Shown here one piece after another: positions 6,268 through 8,265 of a stretch of 8,265 nt of DNA. The notes below the pieces were generated by a model, which saw nothing but the letters and a program-made list of their open reading frames with translations, was not told the origin of the DNA and searched no databases. This DNA comes from an uncultured bacterium (lineage in GTDB: Bacteria > Acidobacteriota > UBA890): assembly GCA_937922775.1 (NCBI GenBank), contig CALAKE010000552.1, positions 1 through 8,265 of the forward strand, given 5' to 3'. The position numbers were made by a program, and so were the translations under genes. Each line of letters begins with the position of its first letter. Positions within the stretch are counted from its first letter, which is position 1.

Positions 6268-8265
6268 TTAGATGTCGAGGTTTTCAACTTCGTGTGCGTG
6301 CGTCTCGATGAACTCTCGCCGGGGCTCTACCTTGTCCCCCATGAGTGTCGTAAATATCTGATCCGCAGCGGCCATGTCTTCGATCGTTACTTGCACTAGC
6401 CTGCGCTGCTCGGGATCCATGGTGGTTTCCCAAAGTTGCTCGGGGTTCATTTCACCAAGGCCCTTGTACCGCTGCAGAGTGATTCCCTTTTTCGCGGCGC
6501 CCATGAGGTGCGTCAGAAGCTCTTCCTTTGTGCCCAGTGTCGCTTCTGTGGCGCCATTGCTGAGGACCTTGAAGGGCGGCTTGTGAAACTCCGGGAGCTC
6601 TTGGTACAGCGTGAATAGGGCTCGGTACTCGGGACTATCGACGAGCTCGTGGTTTACTCGCACTATCGTCGCGATAGCGCCGTTGTCTCCGGTGCTGACA
6701 AGGAGCTCGTGGAGGGCGTGTTCCTCGTCGAATCTCGTCTCTACGCCATACCCATCCTTCTCGAGCCGTCGCCCGATCTTGACCAGTTCTTCTGTGTCTT
6801 CGAACTGCTTCTTGTAGCGCAAGCCGAGCTCACACAGCACCTCGAGAAGTTCCTGCCAGTAGTCCCTGCGGCGGAGCTTGTTCATAAAGAACCCGTACCG
6901 GTGCAATCGCTCGAGGCGCTTTTCCAGAGCTTTACCGCTGATAGTCTTCTTGCTTCCCTTTACCTGGACCTTGCGCTTCTCGGCAGCACGCTCGACGAGG
7001 AACTCGGTCATTTGTTTTTCGTCGGGAAGGTACATCTGTCTCCTTCCGGCCTTGACTCTGTAAAGCGGCGGCTGTGCGATGAACAAGTGACCTTCCTCGA
7101 GAAGCCGGCGCATCTGGCGGAAGAAGAAAGTCAAAAGCAATGTGCGGATATGGCTACCATCGACATCGGCGTCCGCCATGAGGATGACTTTGTGGTAGCG
7201 AAGCTTTTCGAGGGAGAATTCTTCTTCGCCAATTCCCGTACCGAGGGCGGTGATTATGGTGCGGATCTCCTCGTTGGAAAGCATCTTGTCGAGACGTGCT
7301 TTCTCGACGTTCAAAACCTTTCCTCGCAGCGGTAGCACCGCTTGATATCGGCGGTCTCTTCCCTGTTTGGCAGAGCCGCCAGCTGAATCGCCCTCAACCA
7401 AGAAGAGCTCCGCTTTCTCGGGAGCCCTCTCCTGGCAGTCGGCCAGCTTGCCAGGCAAGGAGGCGCCGTCCAAGGCGCCCTTGCGCCTGGCCAACTGTCT
7501 GGCCTTACGTGCCGCATCGCGCGCCCTTGCAGCGTCGAGGGCTTTGGCGATGATTCGGTTTGTCGTCGTCGGGTTCTCCTCGAAATATGCCCCGAGGTAT
7601 TCATTGACGACCGACTGGACAATCCCTCGCACTTCGCTATTGCCCAGCTTGGTCTTGGTTTGACCTTCAAACTGAGGATCGGGCACCTGCACCGAGACAA
7701 CTGCGACGAGTCCTTCCCTGACATCTTCCGACTGCAACCCCGAGATGTCCTTCAGCTTCCCGCGCTCGTTCGCATAGGCATTGATTGTCCGCGTCAGTGC
7801 CGCGCGAAACCCGCTGAGGTGCGTTCCGCCCTCTTTCGTGTTGATGTTGTTCGCGTACGAGAAGATGGTCTCGGCGTACTTGTCGTTGAACTGCAGCGCC
7901 AGGTCAACAAGAATGTTGTCGCGCTCGACGCGGAACGAGACAGGCCGGTGGAGAACCGTCTTGTTTTGGTTGAGGCTCTCGACGAACTCGACAATTCCTC
8001 CCTCGTAGACGAATTCTTGCTCGCGCTCCTCTTCGGCACGCTGGTCTACGATCTGTATGTGTAGCCCGCGATTGAGAAAGGCGAGTTCGCGTAGCCGCGC
8101 CGAGAGTGTCTCGAAGCTGAAGTCGAGTTGTTCGAAAATCTCGGCGTCCGGGAAGAACGTGACCTTCGTTCCTGTTTTGTCAGTCTTGCCGACTTTCTCC
8201 AAGGAGGTCATCGGCTTGCCTCGAGCATATTCCTGGAGGTAGGTCGCGCCATCTCGCCAGATTTC
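6268..8265 (-). CDS. gyrB: DNA gyrase subunit B, Gram-negative long type (N-terminus outside window)
   Basis: GyrB is the ATPase subunit of DNA gyrase. The frame stays open to the right edge, giving 665 visible residues. Translation upstream of the Met codon at 8211 reads EIWRDGATYLQEYARGKP, typical GyrB sequence, so that Met is internal. About 150 residues of the GHKL ATPase domain are missing. Visible in order: the end of the GHKL domain (TDKTGTKVTFFPD), the transducer with its QTKTKLGNSE loop (bases 7633-7662), TOPRIM with EGDSAGG (7375-7395, catalytic Glu and novobiocin/quinolone-region Asp) and DADVDGSHIRT (metal-binding Asp pair, from 7173). An insertion of about 170-175 residues follows (roughly 6487-7005), before the GyrA-binding tail with RYKGLGEMNPEQLWETTMDP and VEPRREFIE. 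The insertion matches the Gram-negative architecture (E. coli GyrB, 804 residues) and is lacking in short GyrB/ParE of Gram-positives. The predicted full length is about 815. GyrA follows directly, which supports GyrB over ParE. Confidence 0.97.
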   Translation of the reverse strand, partial: EIWRDGATYLQEYARGKPMTSLEKVGKTDKTGTKVTFFPDAEIFEQLDFSFETLSARLRELAFLNRGLHIQIVDQRAEEEREQEFVYEGGIVEFVESLNQNKTVLHRPVSFRVERDNILVDLALQFNDKYAETIFSYANNINTKEGGTHLSGFRAALTRTINAYANERGKLKDISGLQSEDVREGLVAVVSVQVPDPQFEGQTKTKLGNSEVRGIVQSVVNEYLGAYFEENPTTTNRIIAKALDAARARDAARKARQLARRKGALDGASLPGKLADCQERAPEKAELFLVEGDSAGGSAKQGRDRRYQAVLPLRGKVLNVEKARLDKMLSNEEIRTIITALGTGIGEEEFSLEKLRYHKVILMADADVDGSHIRTLLLTFFFRQMRRLLEEGHLFIAQPPLYRVKAGRRQMYLPDEKQMTEFLVERAAEKRKVQVKGSKKTISGKALEKRLERLHRYGFFMNKLRRRDYWQELLEVLCELGLRYKKQFEDTEELVKIGRRLEKDGYGVETRFDEEHALHELLVSTGDNGAIATIVRVNHELVDSPEYRALFTLYQELPEFHKPPFKVLSNGATEATLGTKEELLTHLMGAAKKGITLQRYKGLGEMNPEQLWETTMDPEQRRLVQVTIEDMAAADQIFTTLMGDKVEPRREFIETHAHEVENLDI

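Noticed and set aside
6649..7335. 228-codon plus-strand open frame antisense to gyrB
   Set aside because: It lies wholly opposite conserved GyrB TOPRIM and insertion sequence, with no ribosome binding site or recognisable domain.
8209..8211. ATG at 8211 as the gyrB start
   Set aside because: Translation of 8212-8265 on the minus strand continues as conserved GyrB sequence (RDGATYLQEYARGKP) with no stop, so this Met is internal and the gene runs off the window.
1..8265. Mobile element, CRISPR array, tRNA/rRNA or a novel defence or biosynthetic system
   Set aside because: All but about 116 bases are accounted for by five conserved housekeeping genes. No transposase, array of repeats, RNA gene or foreign-looking segment is visible.

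Overview
This is an ordinary chromosomal housekeeping segment from a bacterium of fairly high GC content. It holds five protein genes. Two are cut by the window ends, and very little is non-coding. GyrB carries the roughly 170-residue insertion in its TOPRIM region that is characteristic of Gram-negative enzymes and absent from the short Gram-positive form. GyrA is about 811 residues and has no acidic C-terminal tail. I infer a Gram-negative lineage, possibly deltaproteobacterial or a related candidate phylum, but the sequence alone does not fix the taxon.

Left part, + strand: the window opens inside helicase motif II of a UvrD/PcrA superfamily 1 DNA helicase, whose last 548 residues are visible (2-1648). 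An 89-base intergenic stretch follows, then a two-gene potassium uptake operon. The KtrB-type membrane subunit (1738-3144) and the single-RCK regulatory subunit KtrA (3155-3814) are 10 bases apart. The membrane subunit has four pore loops and the regulatory subunit is a short nucleotide-binding protein, which fits a Ktr rather than a classical Trk system.

Right part, - strand: gyrB (8265-6268, N-terminus outside the window) and gyrA (6254-3819) lie head to tail, 13 bases apart, and encode the two subunits of DNA gyrase. ktrA and gyrA converge, with only 4 bases between their stop codons and no recognisable terminator.

I did not find an undescribed system. The most notable non-routine signals are in the 89-base leader of ktrB. 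They are an 18-bp near-perfect palindrome overlapping a second inverted repeat, a weak promoter-like pair, and a strong Shine-Dalgarno sequence. That Shine-Dalgarno serves a four-codon mini-ORF whose start region is a near copy of the real ktrB start. The other notable point is an unusual residue (Gln) at the quinolone-critical Ser83 position of GyrA.
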